Below are positions 1-10,620 of a stretch of 64,000 nt of DNA, piece by piece. The stretch spans positions 1-64,000 of the forward strand of contig JAIXMQ010000092.1 in assembly GCA_025716855.1 (NCBI GenBank), in the 5' to 3' direction. The notes under the pieces were generated by a model, which saw only the letters and a list, made by a program, of their open reading frames with translations, did no database searches and was not told where the DNA came from. This DNA comes from Pilaira anomala (lineage: Eukaryota > Mucoromycota > Mucoromycetes > Mucorales > Mucoraceae). Each line of letters opens with the position of its first letter. Positions within the stretch are counted from its first letter, which is position 1. The position numbers and the translations under genes are program-made.

Positions 1-286
1 CATTTGTAGTAGAGTTGGCTTCTTCTGAACCATTACCAACTTCGTCTGAAAAGCTTTGCTCAGAGCTACTCAAGTCGTCTCCAGAGAATTCAAAAGCTGA
101 CAGTGGAGAAAAGACGTTTTCATTGCTTGTTGTACCAGGTTGAGGTAAATCAGAATAAACAGAACGAATTTGCTCTAAATAGGAGTGGTATTCTTGCTCT
201 GAATCAGAATTAACAGAACGAATTTGCTCTAAGTAGGAGTGGTAGTCTTGCTCTGAATCAGAATCGTTGTTATGAGAATATGACAT
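1..286 (-). CDS. N-terminus of unknown Ser/Glu-rich protein (runs off left edge)
   Basis: An open frame begins at ATG 286 and leaves the window at base 1, so only about 95 residues are visible and the C-terminus is missing. The visible part is hydrophilic and acidic, with no signal peptide or membrane segment. Residues about 9-43 hold a tandem repeat of roughly 17 residues, SDSEQ(D/E)YHSYLEQIRSV, in two copies, the second followed by a degenerate boundary. The rest is Ser/Asp/Glu-rich. I do not recognise the family. Disordered acidic N-termini like this occur on regulatory proteins and on large transposon-encoded proteins, and the neighbouring DNA is transposon-rich, so a mobile-element gene is possible. 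Confidence 0.5.
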   Translation of the reverse strand, partial: MSYSHNNDSDSEQDYHSYLEQIRSVNSDSEQEYHSYLEQIRSVYSDLPQPGTTSNENVFSPLSAFEFSGDDLSSSEQSFSDEVGNGSEEANSTTN

Positions 287-1604
287 AATATAAAGTTAAT
301 TATTTGTAGTGTATATGCGTTTTCCTATTCAAATTTTATAAATATGCGTGTTTATTTTTTAAATACATATGTAAGTTTTTTTTTTCTTAGCCTTTACCTT
401 TTTTTCTCTTTAAGAAAAGCTATGCTTATGAATATATAAAATATAATATAAAAAACCGTGATATGTAAATCCTTATATTTTTAAAGTGTTGATTTAAATG
501 CGCCGTAAAAAAAAAAGGAATAAAAGGCTTTTTGAGTGAATATGATGAAAGAAAGAAAAAAAAAGTGAAATGACAGTGTAAGTAGCAGCTTTTTATATTT
601 TGGAGTGGATACAAAAAAATCCATGCCGTGTGACAAAAATCTATTCTAAACTGAAGAAAAAACAAAGAGTATATCCTTACATCATTATAACAAAAAAATA
701 TAAATATTGTTATACATCTCAGGTATTTTGATTGATTATTTTTTTTTTTTTTTTAAAAAAAAAAGAGATGAGCAAAAGTGCATTTTATTAAATTTGAAGA
801 GAAGAAAAGGGAATAACTGAACTTGTCAATGAAGGGTAACACATGCTTCCAATGGCCCAAGCGTTTTTCCTTTTTAAATGACAGTTTATACCTTTTTTCA
901 TTTACTTTTATGGATGGGAATTATCTTTTGATTTTAAATAAATCTTCATACATACAAAAAAATAAGGATGCGATTTTAAGTAATATATTCATCTTAAATT
1001 CTTACCAACAAGAAAAAAAGTAGATACTACTCACTGATAATGATATACCTAAAAAAAAACTGTTTTGTTTGTTTTTTTTCATGGGAAAGTAAACTTAAAT
1101 TAGTGCATTGAACCAATTATTAAATGATACAACTTGAATACCCATGAGATATAGTTATCCCTTCACATGAAAAAAAATTAACGTCATTGCTAATAAACTA
1201 CAACAAGATTTTTTATTTGGTCTTCGCCGGAATTATAAGAAAAAATCCTCATGATTGTCGATCTTACACCTCATCGAATCAACAAAAAAAAAAATCATTT
1301 TCTAATCCTTTTGAAAAAATGACTGATCCAATCATACTGAGAAGTAGTTCCAAGTTAACCATGAGCCCATGTAAATATAAGGAACGATGTTGTATGCTCC
1401 TTCAATATTTCTCTCTACTTACATATATTCCATGTTTTTTTTTCTTTTTTTTTTTTTTTTTTTTAGAAAAAACCAAATATTGAACGTCATTATGTTTTTT
1501 ACTTTCAAACATACTTATTCATTATGTTTCTTTTCATTTTATAATTAGTCGGTTTAATAAATATAAACAGACTCATATAAATATCCTGAGTCATGACAAG
1601 AGAA

Positions 1605-1636
<32 letters not shown>

Positions 1637-2342
1637 CGTTTCATCTTTTCTAAACAAGGATTATATATGTGTCTGGATTTATTACAGCGGCTACTTTAGA
1701 TGGAAGGCTAGATGTGAATCATCTAGACCTAAAATACGATTATTTAAGCTTAACAAGAAACATTTACTTGGTTCTCATATAACAGTATAATATCATTACA
1801 TTATAAAATATGATCGAGAATATTCCTTTTGCATCGGTCGACATTGCATGTTGTGTGCATAAATTTTTCATGTCGTGTAACAACCCTGTTCTAATCGGAA
1901 AGTTTACTCCATGACAGCTATGCAAAAATAAAATAGTAATAGTAGCGAAGGGATTAACATCATTTTTTTTTTAGTCTTCACTGAGCAGTTATGTAGTTAC
2001 TTTCTGAAAGAAATGATATGCTTATAGTAGAGTATTCCCAACAACTGATCATTAGAATTGACTTATTTGTTCAAAATAGTCTATTTCAAAAGGAGTCTTA
2101 AAACTGAATGTCAAGAAACGCCAACATGCTTTGAAGCAAATCATCCTTTTTATTTACACATGATGGAGTGGCAAAACTGGTTCTGTAAACGGAATCGATG
2201 AAGTAAAACTTACGGGACAGTTATGTTTATATATATGTTTATATATATGTTTATATATATATATATATATATTATATAATCTTTTTTAAACCTCAAAACC
2301 TCAACTGTTATTTCTTTATATTACTTTATTATTCTAAAATAG
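287..2342. other. AT-rich stretch without a recognisable gene
   Basis: Roughly 2 kb of low-complexity AT-rich DNA with A/T homopolymers and a (TGTTTATATATA) tandem at about 2222-2272. Short open frames are present but lack composition or motifs suggesting protein. The region directly upstream of 286 presumably contains the promoter of the left-edge gene, but no specific element can be named. Confidence 0.5.
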
Positions 2343-2548
2343 GAAACTATTTCAATAAAAAGAACTATTATCGCCTCGACGCTAAAGAAATTGAAGAAAC
2401 ACATTTCTCTGATTATACTGAAGTTTCTTCGGCTTCAAGAAATACTCGAATTGAATCTGTTACGAACGAGACTTGCGGAAGCACTTCCAACTTATCAAAG
2501 ATTAAAGAACCTGGTACAGAGTTTGTTTCAGTACAAGGTAGTAAATAA
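2343..2548 (+). other. Exon-like open frame, orphan
   Basis: After a plausible splice acceptor (TTCTAAAATAG at 2332-2342) there is a frame of about 68 residues with protein-like composition. It is rich in Glu, Ser, Thr and Asn (for example KEIEETHFSDYTEVSS) and ends in TAA. No start codon or upstream exon could be identified, and no motif is recognisable. It may be the last exon of a small gene or a relic of a disordered protein. Confidence 0.25.
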
Positions 2549-2770
2549 AAATAAATCCATTCAAATACACTGATCAATCAACTACTTTAATAGAGTAATT
2601 TAAAGATGGCTGGATTGTAAGAAGAAATATCGATATCGCTAGGTAATTTTATCACAAGAAAATGAACAGTTTTGTTATCTTAATCTCAACTTAAACAACT
2701 TTCAGTCTTGCTGCTTTCGGTATAGTTTTTTTTATCTCTCGTCAGATTATTGAAACCTTAGAGAATATTG

Positions 2771-2876
2771 ATGTGAAGGTAGAGAATAAATTATGAAGTT
2801 AGAAAATAATGGTGTGAAGTTAGAGAATAATGGTGTGGCATTAATGAGAATAATGGTGTGAAATTAGTGAGAATAA
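2771..2876. repeat. Degenerate ~22-30 bp minisatellite
   Basis: About four imperfect copies of a unit containing GAAGTTAGAGAATAATGGTG lie in tandem. No coding potential was seen. This is probably local slippage or duplication inside decayed DNA. Confidence 0.6.
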
Positions 2877-2950
2877 CTATTAGAAGTTGAATATGAATTA
2901 TTTCAGAAGTCTGATCGATTATTTGACGGTAAAACATTTGATGAATTTTA

Positions 2951-3420
2951 CCCAATATTAGGAGAATCAAGTATTTTAACCTTTTGGCTTAGTTGCTGAT
3001 TATTATCAAGAAAACGATTGCTTTGTTGTTGGAGATGTGATCTACGACCAGCTGCTTGAATGGCTTTATGTAGGTTCTCTTTTGTGACTCACAGTAAAAG
3101 TTGAGGCGAAGGTCTATCAAGCTCGTCAAGTGATGATCGAAAAAGCCCTCACTTTTACCAGATAGAGCTTGTTGCAGTTGCTCAGTAGAGATGATATCAG
3201 AAGCAATTGGTCTTGTGGGTCATAATCCAAATCTATGTTTGTACCAGCTGAATCGTGTGAGGAAGTGAATTGCTGTTGTAGTTTTAACTTTTAACGTAGC
3301 TCTTCCAGATATTCAGTCAAAGCTTGGGTTTAGAAAGGATTAGACTGGAGGTCTTCATTAATCGTTTTAAAGTTGTTAAGGAAATCTAAATAAAGATAGA
3401 CAGAAGTACCAAAAGCAAAA
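2951..3420 (-). pseudogene. Decayed protein-coding fragment, unknown family
   Basis: On the minus strand, successive frames read like protein but are broken by stops and frame changes. Examples are YLYLDFLNNFKTINEDL, ALTEYLEEL, SSHDSAGTNIDLDYDP, STEQLQQALSGKSEGFF and AIQAAGRRSHLQQQSNRFL. At least two in-frame stops (TAA) and two frame changes are visible. The pieces are collinear, Gln/Leu/Asn-rich and look helical. I do not recognise the family; a transposon-encoded protein or an old cellular gene are both possible. Confidence 0.4.
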
Positions 3421-3709
3421 GAAAAGATGATCAAGCCTTTTAATTATTATCATATTTTTTTTCTTTGAATATTTAAACCAATAAAGACAAGATTGGTAAC
3501 ACAAAAAGAGCTTCCTTTAGAACACAGGATAATGAAAGCTTTAATGGTAGTTATTTATTTGATTTGAACCAATTATTTATCAAATATTCAGTCAACAAAC
3601 AAGTCCAACTTATGGAATAGCAACTAACACTAATTGTAGAATCACATTCAACCCATTTCACTTTATACTAACGTATACGAAGAGAAAAAAAAAGGTGGCC
3701 AATAATATA

Positions 3710-3877
3710 CAGTACCCGCTCTATATAAGGCCGTAAAAAATTTCAGACTTTTGCGGCCTTAAATCGTGTCATGACCTTATTTATGCCCTAAAAAAAGTTA
3801 GGCAAAATATTCAGGAAATTGCGGCCTTAAATCGGAAATGGCCTTAAATCGAACGGCCTTAAATAGAGCGGGTACGG
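3710..3877. mobile_element. MITE copy 1 (pogo/Tigger-like, TA target)
   Basis: A 168-bp non-coding element. The left end is CAGTACCCGCTCTATATAAG; the right end is its near-perfect reverse complement (CCGTACCCGCTCTATTTAAG), giving terminal inverted repeats of about 24 bp. TA flanks both ends (3708-3709 and 3878-3879). The interior repeats the motif GGCCTTAAATCG several times, as expected of subterminal transposase-binding repeats. CAGT-type ends with TA duplication are typical of pogo/Tigger relatives of Tc1/mariner. The autonomous parent is not in the window. Confidence 0.8.
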
Positions 3878-4160
3878 TATATATGATGTTCTTTATTTTT
3901 CTGTCTTTTTTGTCTGTATGTAAATACAGCAGTATTAATCGCAAAACTAAAATACCAACGTCAGCACCACCAATTTTAGAGCTTTTCAAACCTTGGCTGA
4001 AGAAATAACTTTATATCAAATAGAATTATAAATATAATAAAAACTCTTTATTAAAAAAAGCGTATTCCCTTCTTTCCCTTTATCCTTCTTTTCGTACACT
4101 TTCTCATTTGAAATAGGATCCAGACCGCCTTCTTCCTCCTCACATGAGCTACTTATCTTC

Positions 4161-4368
4161 TTATGGAAGAGCTACTACTTTTTTGAGGTCTCCCAACTCT
4201 TCATACTTTCTCTTTGCCATTTTACTAGTCTCCATTAAACCATGATAAGTAGCATCTTCACTACCACTACTGCTACCGCTTTCCAGATCCACATTAGGTT
4301 CCCCACATCTCCCACAACACTAGACTCAATCGTACTCAAAGGCTGAAACAATCTTTGATAGTCGGCGA
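4161..4368 (-). pseudogene. Decayed coding fragment with a CxxC pair
   Basis: A minus-strand frame reads RLSKIVSAFEYD, then two in-frame stops, then CGRCGEPNVDLESGSSSGSE followed by a helical stretch (MAKRKYEELGDLKKVVALP) and a stop. It resembles the C-terminus of a zinc-binding protein that has lost function. A further open frame of about 80 codons at 4457-4708 on the same strand could belong to the same relic. Family not recognised. Confidence 0.35.
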
Positions 4369-5299
4369 CACCACGGTATTTTTCTCAGACATATTAGGAG
4401 ACAGAAAAGTCTTACACCTATTCTTCTGATCATTTATCACTATGGAAATAAGATGATTATATATCAGTTCCAAAACTAACATTAGTAGCTCCCTCACCCC
4501 CAAACATTATTGTCGTCAGTACACTACTGTGCGTAACTGATTTTATATACAAATTATTATAAACCTTTGTTTCATCAAGGGTTTTGGTTTGAGTTATTAC
4601 AGTCGAAGCTACGCCGTTACATATTCGACGAGTTAACTTACATACTTTGCTCATTGACAGCCGCCTCACCCTGATGGGCTCAGTTAGAATATCCTCTATG
4701 CCCAACACATGCAGTCGATTAATTCAAGCACTTGTTTAGAAAAAAGAACATTTGTTATTAAAATTTAGTACTTCTTTGTGATAAAGATATCTTTTACCAC
4801 CATTGATGACATGGATTAAGCAAGTTTCAAATCTATTTATTTCTTGATACAATCTCTTGTTTGAACTATCTATTTATTTAAGCAAGAGATTAGGGTAGTA
4901 TTGACAGGATAAATTCATGTTTTGAAATAAGAGAAAGAGAAAGAAAAAAGACAAACAATCAAATTAAATTGCGATTTATCATCGTGTAAAGTGCGGAAAA
5001 GAGTCTGGGTCTTTGACAGTCTTTTCTAGAGTTCGAGTTCAACTCAAAGAAAATGAAGATTACAGTCCCCTTGTCAAAGATCAAGAAGCTCATACAGAGG
5101 GTCAAGCAAGCCATGTTACAACCTTTGGCCACAGGCTTCTTCCCACTTAACAAAGAGGAGATTTGGAGGTCCCAGCAGACATTTCGGCAAGAAATGCTTG
5201 CTCTTTTCAAACAAATGATAAACCTTTTAGAGGAAATAAAACGTAATTCTGTCCGTCAATAAAAGATAAATAAATAAATAAAAAATATAAAAAATGTAA

Positions 5300-6510
5300 G
5301 TAAAAATAAAAGTATGCTGCTTTTATTATTCACTCTAATCAGCTTCATCACATGGTCTGTTTTGCAGTATATAAAGTACTTTCGTACCTCTGCAAATTCC
5401 CATTCAACACTAATATGTGCCTTGGACACACTTGCATTACAGTCCTGTTTACATTCTATAAAAAAAAGAGTTACATATTTGCATAATAAATTTCTTATTT
5501 TCAACTTAAATACATGCGTACAGTACCCGCTCTATTTAAGGCCGTTCGATTTAAGGCCGTTTACGATTTAAGACCGCAATTCTCTGAATATCTTGGCCAT
5601 ATTTAACTTTCTCAATTCAGAAATAAGGCCATAATACGATTTAAGGCAACGAAAGTCTGAAATTCTTTTCAGCCTTAAATAGAGTGGGTACGGTACCATC
5701 GTTACTTTTATCAAACGGACAAAACAGATTTTCTGTAGGGAGCTTATAGGCTGGGTCACAATAAATAGCATAGCATTCAAGTGACGGGAAAGGAGTAATG
5801 GTCAAGTACTTTCTTAACCTCTCGCCAACCTTGGAGCGTCTATACATCCACTTTTCATGTCTACGGGCAGCATATGGTTCCATTATGCAACTTGTAATAC
5901 CATCGGGAGTGACGATAGCCTGGTATCTCAAGTAATGAAATCATTTCCAGTCGTTAAACAGTCTACGCTGCAACCAGTCGTCACCGTAAGGTCTTTGAGC
6001 CTTTTGTAGAGTTCCATCCATAAACCCTACGTTGTTCGGGAAATAGGTAGGTACTTCTATCAGAAATTGTCTTAAAGAACCTTTTCATATTCCCAGGGTT
6101 GAACTGATCGACGTAGAAATGTACTCTCCATTGAAACTAAGAAAAAATAACTTTTTCCATTCCAGTCATGACTCTTGAGAAATTGCTTCTTGACCTGCAA
6201 AAAGTAGTAGCCATATCTCGCAGGAGTCAAGGAAAACTGAACTTGTGAGCAACCATGGCAGAACCTAGGTTACGACGGGAAACTGTTTTCCCTCCAAACG
6301 TGTAGTATTCGTTTAAACCACTTGCCACGGTGATTTGATCGATCGGCTGATATGGAAAACGAAAGTGGTTCATACAGGTGTCGTAGTCCAAAGAGCTCAA
6401 ACTGTATCTTTGGTACTGTTCTTCCCAGTCCTTCCGACTCTTTGTACCGGATTTTGTTCATATAAGACTTCCATTTCCATATGGTTAAACATATTGTGTA
6501 TGTAATTATC
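5300..6510 (-). pseudogene. PIF/Harbinger (DDE_4-type) transposase relic
   Basis: Pieces of a HARBI1-like transposase occur in order on the minus strand. A possible N-terminal piece lies at 6270-6490. GFMDGTLQKAQRP, the first catalytic Asp region, is near 6000. YQAIVTPDG, then a GRRHD-like segment degraded to ARRHEKWM, then YCDPAYKL with the second Asp, lie at 5700-5930. HISVEWEFAEVRKYF with the catalytic Glu is at about 5380-5430. An in-frame TGA separates the first two catalytic blocks, and a 173-bp MITE sits between the second and third. A possible intron lies just after the MITE. The family normally needs a separate Myb-like partner protein, which is not seen here. The copy is clearly dead. 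Confidence 0.7.
5521..5693. mobile_element. MITE copy 2, inserted in the Harbinger relic
   Basis: A second, 173-bp copy of the element at 3710-3877. The left end is CAGTACCCGCTCTATTTAAG and the right end is complementary (CCGTACCCACTCTATTTAAG), with TA on both flanks (5519-5520 and 5694-5695). It shares internal GGCC(T/A)TAAATCG-like motifs with copy 1 but is diverged inside. The copy splits the transposase coding sequence, so it arrived after that element. Confidence 0.8.
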
Positions 6511-6626
6511 AACAAGTAAAAAATCTTCAATGCAATGTTTCAAAAAATGAAAATGAAAACCTAGAATCCGGTATTTTATAGCAATTTTATTTTTTTCTTA
6601 TATAATATATATATATATATATATTT

Positions 6627-7851
6627 TCATGATAAAATATGAGCTAGGATGATCATGAAGAATAATACAAATGAAAAGTGAGATTGATGAAACAATGATG
6701 ATGTATTGGATATATCAGGACCCGCCTGTTCTAAAAAGTCTTGATCGATAGCACCAATCCATAAATGCTCTTCTTCTGTTCCTTCTGGTTCTACCTCTGG
6801 ACTCACACCAATATGCCATGTATTCGTATCATTTCTCTTGGCTTGTTCTATTTCTTCATCAAACGTTGAATTCGAAGAACAACCAGGACAAGGTGGAGAA
6901 TAAAATGGGTCGGATAGACTGTCTACAGGAATATGGGTTGTATCTGAAATCCAATCCAACATCGTAGCCGTATTACAAAAACTTTCATACACTGTATTTT
7001 GTGAACTGTTTGTGCTATGATGGCTGATTTTATGAGGAATAGGACACGTTAGTTTGGTTGGACTTTCATCATGTGCGCCAAAAATTCTAGCTAGGTTTCC
7101 GACAACATATGGAACCGTAACGTTCTTTTGGCTGATGGGATCAATCACGGATTGGTATACAACAAGAGGACTACCGGAGTCTCCGTGGCATGCAATATGT
7201 TGCTCTGTATCGGATCTTGCTTCTATATTATAAGATCCGGTTGGATTGAATTTAGTTATATCCAATTGTAATCGTTTTAACTGTCTTGCTTCTATTTCAT
7301 CAATACCAGTATATCCGAATCCAATTAACTCGCCTATAAAAATTATTTTAGTTTTTAATGTAACATCTTGGGCTAAAAAAAAAAAGCAAATAGAAGATCT
7401 TATATTTACCTCGTACAGGTATAGAAGATATCATGGTAGATGACCAAAGAGGTACTCTCTTTACTTTAGACGACCTTTTTAAAGATGTCGCTAATTGAAC
7501 GATAGCGACATCATAATTCAAATCGACAGTACCTGATACGTTATACTTTGGATGGATAGTCCAGTCAAGAATGGATATAGACTTTTGTTTATCTCTATGA
7601 GCATTATAATAATTGACGAAATAAGGGTTCTCTTGTTTGCTGAAATTTGAAGGTTGTAATCCTGCATCCGCAACACAATGAGCGGCTGTCAAAACAAAAG
7701 GTGGATCGTATGATAATAAAGTTCCTCCACAAATATGTGGATTACCAATCATAATATAAAATGGATACTGATTAATCTCTAATACGTCCGTACCATATTG
7801 TATACAACTGGCAACATTAAAAATATAAAATAATAGCAAAATTAACTTCAT
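6627..7851 (-). CDS. Trypsin-like serine protease (S1), secreted and probably GPI-anchored
   Basis: Two exons, 7851-7410 and 7333-6627, encode 382 residues. The 76-nt intron is GT-AG and its removal restores the S1 fold motif RGELIGFGYTG. The protein opens with a hydrophobic signal peptide (MKLILLLFYIFNVASC). The catalytic triad is visible as His in TAAHC, Asp in NYDVAIVQL and Ser in CHGDSGSPLVV. Beyond the protease domain is an acidic, Thr/Asn-rich linker with several N-glycosylation sequons, then a C-terminal hydrophobic segment (FVLFFMIILAHILS) typical of a GPI signal or a tail anchor. The substrate is unknown; extracellular or cell-surface proteolysis is inferred. The Harbinger relic lies directly downstream. 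Confidence 0.88.
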
Positions 7852-8042
7852 TTTAACAAAAAAAAAAAAAAAGGAAAGGAAAAAAAGAAAAGGATTTTTT
7901 TTTTTATAAATAGTGTTTTATAAATTGATAAAGAATGATAAAAAAAATAAAAAAAAAAGAGAGAGAAACATTACATTCCATTTATAACGCACGGTCCTGC
8001 TGTCAAATTTATTTATTAAACATTCCTTAATAGTTATGACCA

Positions 8043-10132
8043 CTATACCCAGCGTTGCTGTTGTTGTTGTCCGGGAGATGGATAAGGTGGATATCCTTCA
8101 GTAGGGTATGCATTATAGCTTTGAGCTGGTTGTTGTTGCTGTTGTTGGTGAGGATCATATTGTTGTGGTTGTTGTTGATCAGTAGGAGGATTTTGTTGTT
8201 GTAAATTGGTATTGTAGGGTGAAGCGTTTTGATGTTGTGGTGATTGATATTGAGCTTGGTAATCGTATTGATTATTTTTATTGTTGTAATCATAAGCAGG
8301 TTCTTGTCGAGGACTTTGTTGTTGTTGTTGTTGTTGTTGATATCCGTAAGCAGGCTCTTGTTGAGGATTTTGTTGTTGTTGTTGTTGTTGTTGTTGATAT
8401 CCGTAAGGAGGTTGCTGTTGTTGTGCGTAGGATGGACTAGGACTAGCAACACCACCAGCACCAGTGACACTGGCAGAATTAGGAGCACCAGACTGTTGTT
8501 GTTGTTGTTGTGGTTGTTGCTGGTAACCATAGTTACTACTAGAATAACTTTGTTGTTGTTGTGGTTGTTGTTGTGGTTGTTGCTGCTGAGGATAGCCATA
8601 ACCAGAAGCAGGAGTAGAATATTTTGCTATCGAGCTTGAAAGCATACCATCATACATTGTTCTAGCATGCATGAACTTTTCATTTAAAGCAACCAATTCA
8701 TCTTTCTTTAAACTGTACTTTTCAATGAGTTTAACCAATTTAGGTCTAATAGATAAAGTGCTATTGTACAAATTTTGAAGTTCTTCATTATCCGAGAAAG
8801 AATCTCTTGTACGAGGATCAGTAGAAGAGAGCATCTCTAATAATCGATCAATGTTACGTGTCTCATTCATCACTTCATTTTCAACAGATGCTTCCTTTAA
8901 TAAGTCAGAGGGCGAAGGATCCACGATCTTTTCAACATAATTAACAGGAAAGATACCTGTCTTTCCACGTAATTCTCCTTTCCACCAGTCACGATAGACA
9001 CTTTCAATCACACGGATGATATCTCCCTTTTCAAATCCAAGTTCACCTTGTTCTGTAGGTTGGAAATCGTATAAAGCTCTTACTCGTGAAATTTGAGGTG
9101 ATGTCTCTTCTTCTTTGGGCTAAATAATAACAAAAAAAAAATAAGTATTTTTTTCTTTCCTTTTCTTTCTGTCATTCTTACTTTAGCTGCGGCAACAGTA
9201 GTAGAAGCAGGAGTTGCTGCAGATGACTACAAATACGTAATGGGTCAGATTGTTACCTTTATATATATATATTTTATGACTTACTCTATAGCTAGGTCGA
9301 TTTTCTGATTCAGAAAGTGAAAGTGCCAAAGCCAATTGAAATTCTTCCTCTTCCTTTTGTTTATCAAGTTCAGACTAGATGATACAAATGGTTAAATAAT
9401 TTTTTTTTTTTTTTTTTGTATCATGAACATGTCTCTACTTACTTGTGTGAATTCTTTCTTGGGCTTTTGAGGCGAAGGAAATTGAATACCTTCAGCACGT
9501 AAAGATTGGTAGACTTCGTTCATTAAACCAAGTGTAGAATCAGCTCTGAATTCAAAAGAGCACATTTGGATAAACTCCAAAATTCTTGTCTTTACTTTGG
9601 GATGAATGGTTCTATCATGAACAAGTTTGGTTAAGGTGTTTGTAAATGAGCGAGAAGAGATTTCACGGTGAACTGTAATATCACAATTTTTAACTAAAGC
9701 TTCAGTTAACTATTATTTTTATAAGGGGGTTGAAATATTTTAGTGTCTTGATATGGTGAAATTAATGTACATATAAACTTACAGCCACAGCATAAAGTTG
9801 AACATTGGGGTTTTTGTTAAGTAAACGCTTTTCAACAGAAGCAACGCAATCTCTTGCACTTTTTTTTTTAAAAAAAAGGAAACATATAAGCATTACTTTT
9901 TTTTTTTTTCGTTTTCAATTGTTCGTTTTTTTTCTTCTTCTTTTTTTACCTTTCGGGAGAGGCACGAGTGATTTTATCAGTAACAGCCAAGATGAGTTCC
10001 CAGTTTTCAACTGTTAAGTTTTCGTTTGTTGCAGCAACTATTGAAAGAAATGAGAAATAAGTAACAAGTCAGAATTTTATCATGTTTTTACTTACTAACT
10101 GACTCGTCAAAAGGGTTAGATTTAGAAAACAT
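8043..10132 (-). CDS. HSE1: ESCRT-0 subunit HSE1 (STAM homologue)
   Basis: Seven exons (10132-10096, 10037-9950, 9858-9783, 9709-9443, 9374-9285, 9226-9182, 9119-8043) encode 559 residues. Order of parts: N-terminal VHS domain (about 8-150; ENLTVENWELIL, NPNVQLYAVALTEALVKNC), a ubiquitin-interacting motif (EEFQLALALSLSE), an SH3 domain (RALYDFQPTEQGELGF to GIFPVNYVEKI), a helical GAT/core region, then a long Gln/Pro/Tyr-rich tail. In yeast and animals HSE1/STAM pairs with Vps27/HRS on endosomes to sort ubiquitinated cargo. The tail is encoded by CAA/CAG-rich repeats and makes spurious long open frames on both strands. It shares a ~490-bp upstream region with the divergent BORCS5-like gene. 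Confidence 0.93.
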
Positions 10133-10620
10133 TATTCAAAAAAAAAATATATATATGTATATGTATATAAAAAAAATAAAAGGAAAGAGGGGGAAAAAGA
10201 AAGGTAGGCATTGAAAGCCAGTTATTTAAGCTATTTCAAATCGAGTCATAGTACCACTGTACACACACACACACACACACACACACACTCATAGTGTAGA
10301 TATAGATGTGTTAATCATTAAAATATATATGAATAAACTGAATTTTATATACATGTATAATGTATACATTTAGTACACAAAGAACTTTTATTTTTATTTA
10401 TTTTTAGTACCAAGAGAATGATGAAAAAGATGCCAAGACTTTTTTTCTTTGTTAAATAGAGTATATATAATTGTACGCTGATCTTTATTTATTAAAGCAC
10501 GAAAAGCCATAATCTCTGAAGGTGTTGTGATGGTTACACTTTTTATTTCCTTAAAATCCCGACTTACAAATTTGTTCTTTACCTTCTTTTGTTATTGTTT
10601 TATATTATAAACAAATTGCC
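10133..10620. promoter_or_regulatory. Shared upstream region of HSE1 and the BORCS5-like gene
   Basis: The 488 bp between the divergent starts must hold both promoters. It contains a (CA)n microsatellite at about 10260-10287 and AT-rich sequence. No specific factor site can be named. Confidence 0.4.

Noticed and set aside
1187..1790. Open frames around poly-T and poly-A runs (1187-1483 and 1593-1790)
   Set aside because: They depend on homopolymer translation and show no protein-like conserved segment.
5053..5262. Plus-strand open frame of 69 codons (MKITVPLSKIKKLIQRVKQA…)
   Set aside because: Two frames of the same stretch look equally open and neither has partners or motifs; probably decayed DNA next to the Harbinger relic.
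8027..8639. Long open frames rich in Asn or Leu/Val overlapping the HSE1 tail
   Set aside because: They are shadow frames of the CAA/CAG repeat encoding the HSE1 poly-Gln tail.
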